Below are positions 18,678-27,233 of a DNA stretch of 64,000 nucleotides, piece by piece. The DNA comes from Streptomyces sp. XY006 (GTDB taxonomy: Bacteria; Actinomycetota; Actinomycetes; Streptomycetales; Streptomycetaceae): positions 186,001 to 250,000 of the forward strand of contig NZ_NOKT01000001.1 of NCBI RefSeq assembly GCF_002237655.1, in the 5' to 3' direction. The notes beneath the pieces were generated by a model. That model saw nothing but the letters and a program-made list of their open reading frames with translations, was not told where the DNA came from and did no database searches. How positions within the stretch are numbered: the stretch's first letter is position 1; each line of letters starts with the position of its first letter. The position numbers and the translations under genes were made by a program.

Positions 18678-19604
18678 ATGACCACCTTCCTCACCCCCCG
18701 GCAGCTCGCCGACCGCACCTCGGCCGCGGTCGAGGCGGCCGTCTCGGCGTCACGCGCACTCGGCCTGGCCGTCAGCGAACCCGCGGTGCTCCACGACGTC
18801 TTCTCCGTCGTCGTCCACCTCGCGCCCTCCCCGGTCGTGGCCCGGATCCCCACGGTCCTGCCCGATCCCGGCGACCTCGCCGCCCTGGCGCGCCGTCAGC
18901 AGGACGAGTTGGACGTGACGCGCTGGCTCGACGGGCAAGGAGTGCCGGTGATCGCGCCGAGCCCGCTCGTGCCGTACGAGCCCGTGCAGCGGAACGGTTT
19001 CTCGATGACGTTCTGGACGTTCGTCGAGGAGGACCGGGACGCGGAACCCGACTACGTGGCGAACGCCGAGCGCGTCGCCGACCTGCACGCGGCCCTGCGC
19101 ACCTACCCGGGCCGCCCGGAGTTCCTGTCCGCGGCTGACCCCGAGTTCATCACCGACAGCCTCGACCGGCTCGGCCGGCACCCCACCCTGATCGGCGCGG
19201 CAGAACTGGCCCGGGCCCGCCGCGAGTGGCAGGCCCTGGAACCCCTCGTGCGCTCAGGCGCCGCTTTCGAGGCCCGGTTCCCCGGCATCGGCCTCCAGCC
19301 CCTGCACGGCGACTCACCCGCCGCGAACGTGTTCCCCGGCGTGGACGGTCACCGCTACGCCGACTTCGAACTGGTCACACTGGGGCCCGTGGAGTGGGAC
19401 CTGGCCGCCCTCGGGCCCGAGCACCGCGCCGCCTACGATCGCGGCGCACGGCGCAACGGTGCCAGGCCGCTCGACGAAGAGGTTCTGCGCCTCGTCGACA
19501 CCCTGGGCATGATCCGGGTCGTCGCCACCCTCACGCTGGTCCCGCAGCTTCCCCGCCTGTGGGAATACCTCAAACCCGCCTTGGAGCAGTGGAAATCCAA
19601 ATAG
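18678..19604 (+). CDS. aminoglycoside phosphotransferase (APH) family kinase
   Basis: A 308-aa protein of the APH/choline-kinase fold. The catalytic loop LHGDSPAANVF fits HGDxxxxN. The metal-binding motif reads ADFE where most members have a DxD-type sequence, a small deviation. It transfers phosphate from a nucleotide to a small-molecule hydroxyl; the substrate may be an antibiotic, a nucleoside or a metabolite. GGAAAG lies about 8 nt before ATG 18678. It is monocistronic and preceded by a possible attenuator. Resistance is possible but not shown. Confidence 0.78.
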   Translation: MTTFLTPRQLADRTSAAVEAAVSASRALGLAVSEPAVLHDVFSVVVHLAPSPVVARIPTVLPDPGDLAALARRQQDELDVTRWLDGQGVPVIAPSPLVPYEPVQRNGFSMTFWTFVEEDRDAEPDYVANAERVADLHAALRTYPGRPEFLSAADPEFITDSLDRLGRHPTLIGAAELARARREWQALEPLVRSGAAFEARFPGIGLQPLHGDSPAANVFPGVDGHRYADFELVTLGPVEWDLAALGPEHRAAYDRGARRNGARPLDEEVLRLVDTLGMIRVVATLTLVPQLPRLWEYLKPALEQWKSK

Positions 19605-19667
19605 CCTGCAAATTCAGCTCCCGAATCGATCCCTTTCCGATCCCCCATTCCTCCCGCCCGTGAAAGG

Positions 19668-19696
19668 TTGACCGCGTCAATCACCCTCCCTAATTT
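19668..19696 (+). promoter_or_regulatory. sigma-70-type promoter of a leaderless methyltransferase gene
   Basis: TTGACC (19668-19673), a 17-bp spacer, then TAATTT (19691-19696). The ATG at 19703 lies 7 nt after the -10, where transcription would begin, and no ribosome binding site is present. This strongly suggests leaderless initiation. Confidence 0.72.
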
Positions 19697-19702
19697 TGCC
19701 GC

Positions 19703-20335
19703 ATGACAACCAGTCACTGGAATCCGAACGCCCATTACCACCCCGAAATTCTGGGATTCGTTCCCGAAAACTGCCGCGAAGCGCTGGACGTGGGATGCGG
19801 CGACGGGGAACTCGCCCGTCTGCTCGCCGCCCGGTCCGGCCGGGTCACCGGGATCGATCTCTCCGCCGAGATGGTCGAGTCGGCACGCGCCCGCAGCGAG
19901 GACGTGGACAACGCCCGCTTCCTGGAAGCGGACTTCTTCGAGGCCAGCGGGACGGAGCTTCCGGAGCTTCCCCTGGGCCACTACGACCTGATCACCATGG
20001 TCGCCGTCGCCCACCACCTCGGCACCGAGCGCGCCCTGAACCGGTCGGCGGAACTGCTCGCCCCCGGCGGGCGGCTGGCCGTCATCGGCCTGGCCGACCC
20101 CGGGTCCGTCCTCGATCTGCTGCACCTGGCCGTAGCGGTGCCGTCCGTGAAGGCCCTCGGCCGGCGCAGGGGCGGCCGTCACGCCCCGGAGAAGATGCCG
20201 GTCGCCGACCCGGACACCACCTTCCGCGAGGCGCGGGACATCGCCCACCGGGTGCTGCCGGGAAGCCGGTTCCGGCGCCGCCTGCTGTGGCGCTACACCC
20301 TGCTGTGGGAGAAGCCGCGCGACGTTCGCGCCTGA
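19703..20335 (+). CDS. class I SAM-dependent methyltransferase
   Basis: A 210-aa Rossmann methyltransferase: ALDVGCGDGELA is the SAM-binding glycine loop, TGIDLSAEMVESA the acidic loop, and YDLITMVAVAHHL motif IV. It transfers a methyl group from SAM to an unknown small molecule. It lies 1.6 kb ahead of the toxoflavin-like operon, which lacks its own ToxA-type methyltransferase, so it could act in that pathway. An independent housekeeping role is equally open, because it has its own leaderless promoter. Confidence 0.8.
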   Translation: MTTSHWNPNAHYHPEILGFVPENCREALDVGCGDGELARLLAARSGRVTGIDLSAEMVESARARSEDVDNARFLEADFFEASGTELPELPLGHYDLITMVAVAHHLGTERALNRSAELLAPGGRLAVIGLADPGSVLDLLHLAVAVPSVKALGRRRGGRHAPEKMPVADPDTTFREARDIAHRVLPGSRFRRRLLWRYTLLWEKPRDVRA

Positions 20336-20504
20336 CGTCCGGGGTGCCCTCGTGCCCATTTCCGCAGCCCTGGCCGGCAGTTCCCGTTCGGCCCGGCGGG
20401 CGGGGTATCGGATCGGGACCGGGCCGGGAATCGGCTGCGCCACTCTCAAGTCATCGGAAGGCGGCCCCGCCCGGGGGAACCGCCCGGACGACAGGGAGAC
20501 CGGG

Positions 20505-21122
20505 GTGACCAGGATCGTACTGATGTCCGGCAGCCTGCGGCGCGGCTCGGTGAACACCACCGCAGTCGCGACCCTCGGCCGGCTGCTGGCCCGGCGGGAC
20601 GCACGGGTGCACACGCCCCTGCTGGATCCACGGGTTCTGCCGTACTACGACCAGGACCTCGACGTGGCGGACGGCCCCGCGCCGGTCGCCGAGGCCCGAC
20701 GGCTGCTCGCCTCCGCCGACGCCCTGGTGATCAGCACCCCCTCCTACAACGGAGGAGCCCCCGGTGTCCTGAAGAACGCCCTGGACTGGCTCTCCCGCCC
20801 CTGGGGGGACAGCGCCCTGACCGGTCTGCCGACGGCGGTGCTGAGCGCTTCCCCCGGACCCCGTGGCGCGGCGGACGCCCAGCCGGGACTGCGGGTGAAC
20901 CTGGAGCGCTCCGGAGCGGTCCTCATCGACCACCGGCCCCTCGCGCTCGGCGACGCGGAAGCTCTGCCGCGCACCGGCCAGGGGTTCACCGACCAGGCGA
21001 CCGTCGCCCTGCTCGACGAGGTGGCAGCCGCCGTGTGGGCGGCCCGGCGCACCGTCGTCGGCGTGGACGTCGTCCGGCCGGCGGCCGGTGACGGCGCACC
21101 GCGCCCCGCCACCGTCGCCTGA
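20505..21122 (+). CDS. NADPH-dependent FMN reductase (flavodoxin fold)
   Basis: A 205-aa protein. MSGSLRRGSVNTT is the phosphate loop for FMN and PSYNGGAPGVLKNALDW is the family signature. It reduces FMN or a quinone-like substrate with NAD(P)H in the cytoplasm. The GTG start at 20505 has GGGAGA 7 nt upstream. It precedes the two tandem peptide genes by 232 bp, including a short tandem repeat. A redox role in the azapteridine-like pathway is possible but unproven. Confidence 0.8.
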   Translation: MTRIVLMSGSLRRGSVNTTAVATLGRLLARRDARVHTPLLDPRVLPYYDQDLDVADGPAPVAEARRLLASADALVISTPSYNGGAPGVLKNALDWLSRPWGDSALTGLPTAVLSASPGPRGAADAQPGLRVNLERSGAVLIDHRPLALGDAEALPRTGQGFTDQATVALLDEVAAAVWAARRTVVGVDVVRPAAGDGAPRPATVA

Positions 21123-21187
21123 CGTCCACCCGCCCCGCGACCGTCGCCTGACGTCCACCGCCCCGCGACCGTCGTCCGACGTCCGTC
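21102..21187. repeat. 28/29-bp tandem repeat, three copies
   Basis: Three successive copies of a unit containing CGCCCCGCGACCGTCGCCTG then ACGTCCAC. The first copy covers the stop codon of the FMN reductase; the third has several changes. It lies ahead of the peptide genes and may be a recombination or regulatory sequence. Confidence 0.75.
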
Positions 21188-21354
21188 CGCCCGGCGCCGC
21201 GGCCCCGACCGCCGCGCCCCTCCCCAGACTTGCCCCGCGCGTCGTGCCCACGAGGCCTGCGCCGGCGGCAGGAAAGCCCGCCCGACCAGGGACGGTGCAC
21301 CGGTCCGGCCCCACGCGCGCCGTGGAGCCCGAGCCATGAAAGGGGGTGCCCCTC

Positions 21355-21396
21355 ATGACGAAGCTCGTCCGCCGTGTGACCCGCGCCGCCATCTGA
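21355..21396 (+). CDS. 13-residue peptide MTKLVRRVTRAAI, copy 1
   Basis: ATG to TGA encodes MTKLVRRVTRAAI. AAAGGGGGT lies about 8 nt upstream. Copy 2, 101 bp downstream, has the same product with three synonymous changes and no amino-acid change, which points to selection on the peptide. It is cationic (one Lys, three Arg) and has no signal peptide. It sits at the head of the GTP cyclohydrolase II operon. It could be a precursor, a carrier for a pathway intermediate, a leader peptide or a small regulator. Confidence 0.75.
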   Translation: MTKLVRRVTRAAI

Positions 21397-21455
21397 GGCG
21401 CCCTGTCAGATCCCTCGTCACGAGCACAGCAGGAAAGCGAAGGAGGTGCAGTCCC

Positions 21456-21497
21456 ATGACCAAGCTCGTCCGTCGCGTGACCCGCGCCGCCATCTGA
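21456..21497 (+). CDS. 13-residue peptide MTKLVRRVTRAAI, copy 2
   Basis: Same product as the first copy. It has an almost ideal ribosome binding site, AAGGAGGT, 8 nt before the ATG, so high translation is expected. It differs from copy 1 only at the third base of the Thr-2, Arg-6 and Arg-7 codons. The stop is followed by GGCGCCC as in copy 1. A GC-rich hairpin follows 33 nt later, before the large beta-propeller gene. Confidence 0.78.
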   Translation: MTKLVRRVTRAAI

Positions 21498-21529
21498 GGC
21501 GCCCCTCACCCTCCAGTGCAGTGAGGATT

Positions 21530-21566
21530 CGCCCCCTGGGGCAGGCTCGCCCCGCCCCGGGGGGCG
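21530..21566 (+). terminator. bulged hairpin between the peptide genes and the operon
   Basis: CGCCCC (21530) pairs with GGGGCG (21561), and inside it GGGGC pairs with GCCCC. No T-run follows. It could be a partial terminator that lets the peptides be expressed above the downstream enzymes, or an mRNA stabiliser. Confidence 0.5.
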
Positions 21567-21611
21567 CATCACGTCCTCCTCTTGATCCCACGACAGGAGT
21601 GGAGTTCCGCC

Positions 21612-23522
21612 ATGGGCATCCCCGAACGGATCACGCGGATCGTCAGCCTGCCCGGTCGCGGGCTCCTGGCCTGTGACGTCCGCGGTGGTCTGCACCTGCT
21701 CGACCACGACCTCACCCTGCGCCGCTCCTCCGGCGTCCCCGCCCTCGCGCAGGACCCGGCCGGCCACCCGGTGTACGGCGTCGCCCTCGCCGGCGACTGG
21801 ATCATCACCCGCGACAAGGCCGGCACCCTCTGCCGCTGGCACGCCGACACCCTGCACCTGGCCGACCGCCTCGACGCCCGCGCCACCGCCGACCGCTCCC
21901 TGCTGCTGGAGGGCGAACAGCCGTCCCCCACCATGCTGCGCGGCATCGGCCTGTGGAACGGCAAGGCGTACGTCGACAACGGGTACTTCCAGGTCGTCGT
22001 CCTCGACGTGGAGACGTTCGCCGTCGAGCGGATCGTCCCCTGGCCGCACGGCTACGACATGCTCGAATGGTTCTGCACCGACGCACCCGGAGTGCACGCC
22101 GTCGCCGACCGGCACGGGTGCGTCCACCTCGGCTCGCTGGAGGAGTGGTCGTTCCCGACCACCGTCCGCATCGACACCTCCAACGTGCACCGCGTCGTCT
22201 ACGACGCCCGGCACCGCCGCTTCTGGGCCATCGGCGACGCCGGCATCGGCGACACCCACAACATCTCCAACGGCGTGGTGACCCTCGGGCTCGACGGCAC
22301 CGTCGGCCAGCGCATGCACTTCGCCCGCAACGACGTCGAAGGGCTGGTGTTCTCCCCGGACTTCACCACCGCCTACATCGGCGGCTTCGACGGCGAACTG
22401 CTCCTGTTCGACAACACCACACCCGAACTGACCGTCCGCAAGCGGGTCACCGGCTTCAGCCACCAGATCATCGACGTCACCATCGACGAGCAGGGACGGG
22501 TCTACACCCTCACCCAGGACGGCGAGATCACGGCCCTGTCCCCGGAGGGCGAGCTGCTCCACCGGCTCGCCCACCCCCGCCAGTGTGTGTGGGACCTGCG
22601 CCCGCTGCCCGGCGACGCCACCACCGTCCTGGCCGCCACCGACGACGGAACGGCACTGCTCCGCCTCGAAACCGGCGGCGACCACGCCCGCCTCGACCTC
22701 GTCGAGCAGTACCAGGACGCACCGGGCTTCGCCCGCCGGGCCGAACCGTGCGGCGACGACCAGGTCGCGATCCTCTGGCCCGACACGGTGCGCCGCACCA
22801 CCCCCGGGGGCACCCTCGTGTGGGAGGCCCGCCTGCCCGGCATCGTCCACACCGTCTCGGTCTCGCCCGACCACAGCCGCGTCCTGGTCGCCTGCAACGC
22901 CGGCGGCTTCGAATTCGACGCCGCCACCGGCCGGCAGCTCCTCCACATCGGCCAACTGCCCGCCAGCGCCTGGGCGTCGGCGTACCTGCCCGACGGCCGC
23001 CGGGTGCTCGGATGCCGCACCGGCCGCCTCGCCGCCTACGACGAACACGGCTCCGTCTCCTGGGAGACGGAGCTGGAGAGCTACCCCAAGCGGCTGCTCG
23101 TCGACGGCGACCGGCTGCGCGTCACCGGCGGCGGAGGCGTCAAGGAACTGGTCGTCGGCGAGGACAAGCCCCGGCGGCAGTTCGTCGAACTCCTCGACAA
23201 CACCGCCGAGAACTGCGCGCTCATCGACGGCACCCTGTGCGTCGTCACCTACGGCATGCAGATCGCCGCCTACGACCACGACAGCGGCGAACTGCTCGCC
23301 CTGCACGAGGACCTGCCCGACTTCCCCAAGGGGATGACCGCCCTGCGCGGCGCGGACGGCCGGGCCTACGTGGTGGTCGGCGGCCGGGGCGGCTACCTGC
23401 GCCTGTACCGCCTGGACCGCGGCGGCGAGGGACCCGTCCTCACCGTGCTGCGCGACCTGTGGCTGCCGCGGTCCTCCGGCGCCCGTCCCTTCCCCGCCGC
23501 GGCCGGCGCGGCCCGGCCGTGA
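21612..23522 (+). CDS. beta-propeller (WD40/PQQ-like) protein
   Basis: A 636-aa cytoplasmic protein made of repeated beta-blade segments, such as VYTLTQDGEITALSPEGELL and VRRTTPGGTLVWEARLPG. No signal peptide or membrane helix is seen. The ATG at 21612 has CAGGAGTGGAG upstream. It overlaps the MFS gene by 4 nt (GTGA). The first gene after the peptides, it is one of two propellers in the operon. Propellers usually scaffold protein complexes; here it may hold the biosynthetic enzymes or bind the small peptides. Enzymatic activity is not evident. Confidence 0.75.
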   Translation: MGIPERITRIVSLPGRGLLACDVRGGLHLLDHDLTLRRSSGVPALAQDPAGHPVYGVALAGDWIITRDKAGTLCRWHADTLHLADRLDARATADRSLLLEGEQPSPTMLRGIGLWNGKAYVDNGYFQVVVLDVETFAVERIVPWPHGYDMLEWFCTDAPGVHAVADRHGCVHLGSLEEWSFPTTVRIDTSNVHRVVYDARHRRFWAIGDAGIGDTHNISNGVVTLGLDGTVGQRMHFARNDVEGLVFSPDFTTAYIGGFDGELLLFDNTTPELTVRKRVTGFSHQIIDVTIDEQGRVYTLTQDGEITALSPEGELLHRLAHPRQCVWDLRPLPGDATTVLAATDDGTALLRLETGGDHARLDLVEQYQDAPGFARRAEPCGDDQVAILWPDTVRRTTPGGTLVWEARLPGIVHTVSVSPDHSRVLVACNAGGFEFDAATGRQLLHIGQLPASAWASAYLPDGRRVLGCRTGRLAAYDEHGSVSWETELESYPKRLLVDGDRLRVTGGGGVKELVVGEDKPRRQFVELLDNTAENCALIDGTLCVVTYGMQIAAYDHDSGELLALHEDLPDFPKGMTALRGADGRAYVVVGGRGGYLRLYRLDRGGEGPVLTVLRDLWLPRSSGARPFPAAAGAARP

Positions 23523-24793
23523 CCACCGCCGACCGGGTGCGCGGCGCGCACGGCACCGCACGCGGCGACGAGGTGGTGGAACCCTCGCCGTTCGCCGAGC
23601 GCGCCTTCCGGGTCTTCGCCGCCGGCAACTCGGTCAACAACCTCGGCGAGGCGCTGTACGCGACCGCGCTGCCCCTGCTGGCGTACCGCCTCACCGGCTC
23701 GCTCGCGGTGATGACCTGGCTGGCGGCCGCCGTGCCGATGAGCATGCTGCTCGCCCCCTGGTTCGGCTCGGTGGCCGACCGGCGCGGCACCGCCGGACTC
23801 GTCCTGTACGGACTGCTGGCGCAGGCGTCGGCGGCCACGGTGATGAACCTGCTGCTGTGGCAGGGCGATCCCGAGCCGTGGGTGCTGTTCGTCTGCGCCC
23901 TGGTGGTGGCCGCCGGCGGCGTCGCCTACCGCGTCGGCTGGATGACCGACGTACCGGTGATGTTCCCGCGCTGCCCGGCCCGCGCCCGCGGCACCCTCAA
24001 CAGCCTGTTCCTCGCCACGACACTGGCCGGGCCCGTCCTGGTCGCGGCCACCCTGCCCCTGCTGGGCTACCTGGGCGTGCTGTGGCTGAACCTGCCCACG
24101 TTCTTCGCGCCGCTGGCCGTGTGGGCGTTCGGCGTCCGTCCGCCGCGCCGCCCCGCGGCGGACGGACGCCGGCGCGAACCGGCACGGCTGCGCGGCGTCT
24201 GGCGCGACACCCTCGCCGACCGGCGCATCGCCGTCACGCTCGTCCTGCAGATGGTCCTGGAAGCCGTCTGCGGCACCGGCCTGACGTCCCTGGTCCTCTT
24301 CGAGCTGCGCCACTCCTGGCAGCTGTCCGCACAGCAGGCCGGCTGGGTCGTCGCGGCCGTCAACCTGAGCCTGCTGACCGGCAACCTGCTGGTCTCCCAG
24401 CGCGAACGCCTGCGCCCCGCGACGCTGCTGCCCGTGGCCGTCGTCGTCCGCGCGGTCTCCCTGGCCCTGCTGGCGGTGCCCGTGTGGCCGCTGTTCCTCG
24501 TGGCCCTGGCCCTCGGGGCCGTCGCCCAGGGCGCGTTGCTGGCCGCCGTGGTGATGCTGCGGGTGCGGTACCTGCCGCAGCGGGTCATGGGCCGGGCCTC
24601 GGGACTGATGTGGCTGCTGACGGGATCCGCCGCACTGCTGTCCCCTGTTGTGATCCCCCCGCTCGAACACGCTGCGGGCCCGCACGCCACGTTCCTGGCG
24701 CTCGGCGTCGCCTCGTCGGTGGTGCTCGTCCAGCTGCACCGCGCCCGCACCGCCTGGACCCCGACGAACCCGGCGACGACCGAGCCGGCCTAG
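23519..24793 (+). CDS. MFS transporter (probable product exporter)
   Basis: A 424-aa major facilitator with about 12 helices. The early part contains AAGNSVNNLGEALYATALPLLAY, typical of enterobactin-exporter and macrolide-efflux-like MFS proteins. The GTG start overlaps the propeller stop. It most likely exports the pathway product and gives self-protection, which is inference from position. Eleven nucleotides separate it from the GTP cyclohydrolase II gene. Confidence 0.82.
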   Translation: MTTADRVRGAHGTARGDEVVEPSPFAERAFRVFAAGNSVNNLGEALYATALPLLAYRLTGSLAVMTWLAAAVPMSMLLAPWFGSVADRRGTAGLVLYGLLAQASAATVMNLLLWQGDPEPWVLFVCALVVAAGGVAYRVGWMTDVPVMFPRCPARARGTLNSLFLATTLAGPVLVAATLPLLGYLGVLWLNLPTFFAPLAVWAFGVRPPRRPAADGRRREPARLRGVWRDTLADRRIAVTLVLQMVLEAVCGTGLTSLVLFELRHSWQLSAQQAGWVVAAVNLSLLTGNLLVSQRERLRPATLLPVAVVVRAVSLALLAVPVWPLFLVALALGAVAQGALLAAVVMLRVRYLPQRVMGRASGLMWLLTGSAALLSPVVIPPLEHAAGPHATFLALGVASSVVLVQLHRARTAWTPTNPATTEPA

Positions 24794-24804
24794 GAGGAGG
24801 AAAC

Positions 24805-25509
24805 ATGCCCCACATACCCGGCGACACCCGCACCACCGACCTCCCGGCCGCCTCCGTGCCCGCGCTGCGCCACCCCGACGGCACCGGTGACGCACCACCC
24901 CGGGCGGAGGTGCGCCAGAGCGTCCGCATCCCCCTGTACCCGGCGACGGGCGACCCCATCACCGCCCGCGTGACGACCTTCCGCGGGCTCGTGGACGGAC
25001 GCGAACACCTGGCGCTGCGCCTGGGCGCCGTCCAGGACGGCGTACCGCTGGTGCGGGTGCACTCCGAGTGCCTGACCGGCGACGTGTTCGGCTCCGCGCG
25101 CTGCGACTGCGGCCCCCAGCTGCGCGAGGCGCTGCGGATGATCGACACCGCCGGCGGACTGCTGCTGTACCTGCGCCAGGAAGGGCGCGGCATCGGCCTG
25201 TACAACAAGCTCGACGCCTACGGGCTGCAGGACCGGGGCCTGGACACCTACGAGGCCAACCGGGCCCTGGGGCTGGGCGAGGACGAGCGCGACTACGCGG
25301 CGGCCGCCCAGATGCTGCGGGCCCTCGGCCACGACGAGATCGACCTGCTCACCAACAACCCCAACAAGTGCGAGCAGCTGCGCCGTTACGGCATCCGGGT
25401 GCGGCGCACCGTCGCCACGGGCGTCTTCGTCAACCCGCACAACACCGGCTACCTGACGGCGAAGGTCGCCCGCACCTCTCACACCATCCGACTGGAGGAG
25501 TCAGCGTGA
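24805..25509 (+). CDS. ribA: GTP cyclohydrolase II (ToxB-like)
   Basis: A 234-aa stand-alone GTP cyclohydrolase II. CLTGDVFGSARCDCG carries the three zinc cysteines; RQEGRGIGL and GLDTYEANRALG carry the Tyr/Arg catalytic and GTP-binding residues. It opens GTP to 2,5-diamino-6-ribosylamino-pyrimidinone phosphate and formate. This is the first step of riboflavin and also of toxoflavin/azapteridine synthesis. GGAGGAGG lies 4 nt before the ATG. Its stop overlaps the WD40 start. Because it is followed by WD40, FGE-like and deaminase genes, it is read here as ToxB rather than the housekeeping RibA. Confidence 0.9.
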   Translation: MPHIPGDTRTTDLPAASVPALRHPDGTGDAPPRAEVRQSVRIPLYPATGDPITARVTTFRGLVDGREHLALRLGAVQDGVPLVRVHSECLTGDVFGSARCDCGPQLREALRMIDTAGGLLLYLRQEGRGIGLYNKLDAYGLQDRGLDTYEANRALGLGEDERDYAAAAQMLRALGHDEIDLLTNNPNKCEQLRRYGIRVRRTVATGVFVNPHNTGYLTAKVARTSHTIRLEESA

Positions 25510-27233
25510 TACGCCATCACGGGCCGATCAGCGGCGTCGCGGCCTTCGGCGGCGCGTACGTGGCCACGGCCGGCTACGACAACCAGGTCATCCTGTGGGA
25601 CGCGGCCCGCCGGGCGCCGCTCGCCCGCGCCGTCCACGACCACCTGGCCAACCAGGTCGCGTTCAGCCCTGACGGGAAGCTGCTGCTGACCTCGTCGAGC
25701 GACTACACCGCCCGGCTGTGGTCCGTGCCCGACCTGAAGCTCCGCGCCGTCCTGAGCGAGCAGAAGGACGACGTGGAGATGTCCGTCTTCCACCCGGTCC
25801 GGGAACTGGTCGCCACCGCCTCACGGGACCACCTGGTGCGGGTCTACGACTTCGCCGGCGCGCTCGTGGCCCGGTTCGAGGGGCACACCGCCGACGTCAT
25901 CTCCGTCGCCTGGCTGGGTGAGAGCGACGAACTGCTCACCTCCAGCGACGACGGCACGGTCAAGCGCTGGTCCCTGGCCTCCGGCGGCATGGTCGGCGAG
26001 GTCGACCTCGGCGGCGTGGAGACCGACACCATCGCGATCACCCGGGCCGGCGTGGTGTACGCGGGCAACGACGACGGCGAGATCATCACCATCGCCGACG
26101 GCCGCACCGGCAAGGCCCCCGCCCACGAGGCCGGCATCAAGCGGCTGGTGTACCACGCGGCCACCGAATCCCTGGTCAGCCTCAGCTACGACCGCACCCT
26201 GCGCGTCTGGGACGCCTCCGACGCCGAGGCCGGGCTGCGGCTCACGCACACCGCCGAGTTCCCCGCCGAAGTGTGGGCCCGCTCGTGTGCCTTCCTCGAC
26301 GACACCACACTCGTCTTCGGCACGTTCGGCTCGTCGTACGCCCTCTACCGCGTCACCGACGGCACCTGGGACCTCACCGGCGTGGAGCCCACCGCCTGCG
26401 TCAACGCCGTCGCCACCACCGCCGACGGCGCCGTGTGGACGACCGGCGACGCCGGACTGGTGTGGGTGGACGGCTCACAGCGCGCCGACACCGGCAGCCT
26501 GTGCAACTTCCTGGTCGAGGTCGGCGACCGGGTCCTGACCGGCGGTCAGCTCGGCCGGGTCTTCGACGCCCGCGACGGACGCGTCCTGCACCAGCACCGC
26601 TCACCGCTGAACTGCGCCGCCGCCTTCACCCGGGACGGCGTGCCGCACGTCGTGGTCGGCGCCTACACCGGCGAGGGCCTGGTCTTCGCCGTCCGCGAGG
26701 GCCAGGAACCCGAGCACGTCGCCACGCTGCCGCTGCACACCAACGCGGTCAAGGGCGTCGCGGTCTCCGGCGACACGCTGTTCGCGGTGTGCGCGGACGC
26801 CTCGGTGTCCTGGTTCTCCCTGGAGACGTTCACCGAGACCGGCCGCGTCGACGAGGCCCACGCGCGCATCGCCAACGGCTGCGCCCCGCTGCCGGGCGGC
26901 CGCTTCGCCAGCGTCAGCCGTGACCTGACCCTGCGGATCTGGGACGGCCGCACCAGCCGTACCGTGCCCACGCCGCACGACCACTCCGTCAAGTGCGTCG
27001 CCGCCTCCGCGGACGGCCGCCTCGTGGCGACGGGCTCGTACGCGGGCACGGTCGCCGTGCACGACGTGACGACGGGGGAGTGGCCCCTCGTGGTGCGGCC
27101 CACCACCGCGGGCATCTCCAGCCTGCACTGGGACGCCGCCCGGGGCCGCTTCCTCGCCTCGTCCTACGACGGCCGGGTCTACCCGCTGGACCCGCCGGCG
27201 ACGGCGGAGGCACCCGTGGAGCGGGCGGCATGA
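25506..27233 (+). CDS. WD40-repeat protein (ToxC-like)
   Basis: A 575-aa protein with many WD40 blades ending in patterns such as VILWDA, ARLWSV, VRVYDF, VKRWSL, LRVWDA and LRIWDG. The GTG at 25506 has GGAGGA upstream and overlaps the cyclohydrolase stop. Toxoflavin clusters contain a WD-repeat gene (toxC) at this position, essential but of unknown biochemistry. Two seven-bladed propellers or one long one would fit the length. It probably scaffolds intermediates or partners. Confidence 0.82.
   Translation: MIRHHGPISGVAAFGGAYVATAGYDNQVILWDAARRAPLARAVHDHLANQVAFSPDGKLLLTSSSDYTARLWSVPDLKLRAVLSEQKDDVEMSVFHPVRELVATASRDHLVRVYDFAGALVARFEGHTADVISVAWLGESDELLTSSDDGTVKRWSLASGGMVGEVDLGGVETDTIAITRAGVVYAGNDDGEIITIADGRTGKAPAHEAGIKRLVYHAATESLVSLSYDRTLRVWDASDAEAGLRLTHTAEFPAEVWARSCAFLDDTTLVFGTFGSSYALYRVTDGTWDLTGVEPTACVNAVATTADGAVWTTGDAGLVWVDGSQRADTGSLCNFLVEVGDRVLTGGQLGRVFDARDGRVLHQHRSPLNCAAAFTRDGVPHVVVGAYTGEGLVFAVREGQEPEHVATLPLHTNAVKGVAVSGDTLFAVCADASVSWFSLETFTETGRVDEAHARIANGCAPLPGGRFASVSRDLTLRIWDGRTSRTVPTPHDHSVKCVAASADGRLVATGSYAGTVAVHDVTTGEWPLVVRPTTAGISSLHWDAARGRFLASSYDGRVYPLDPPATAEAPVERAA

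Noticed and set aside
21953..23518. Plus-strand frame reading through the first propeller into the MFS gene
   Set aside because: Its first 520 residues are Arg-rich out-of-frame sequence; the MFS begins at the GTG at 23519.
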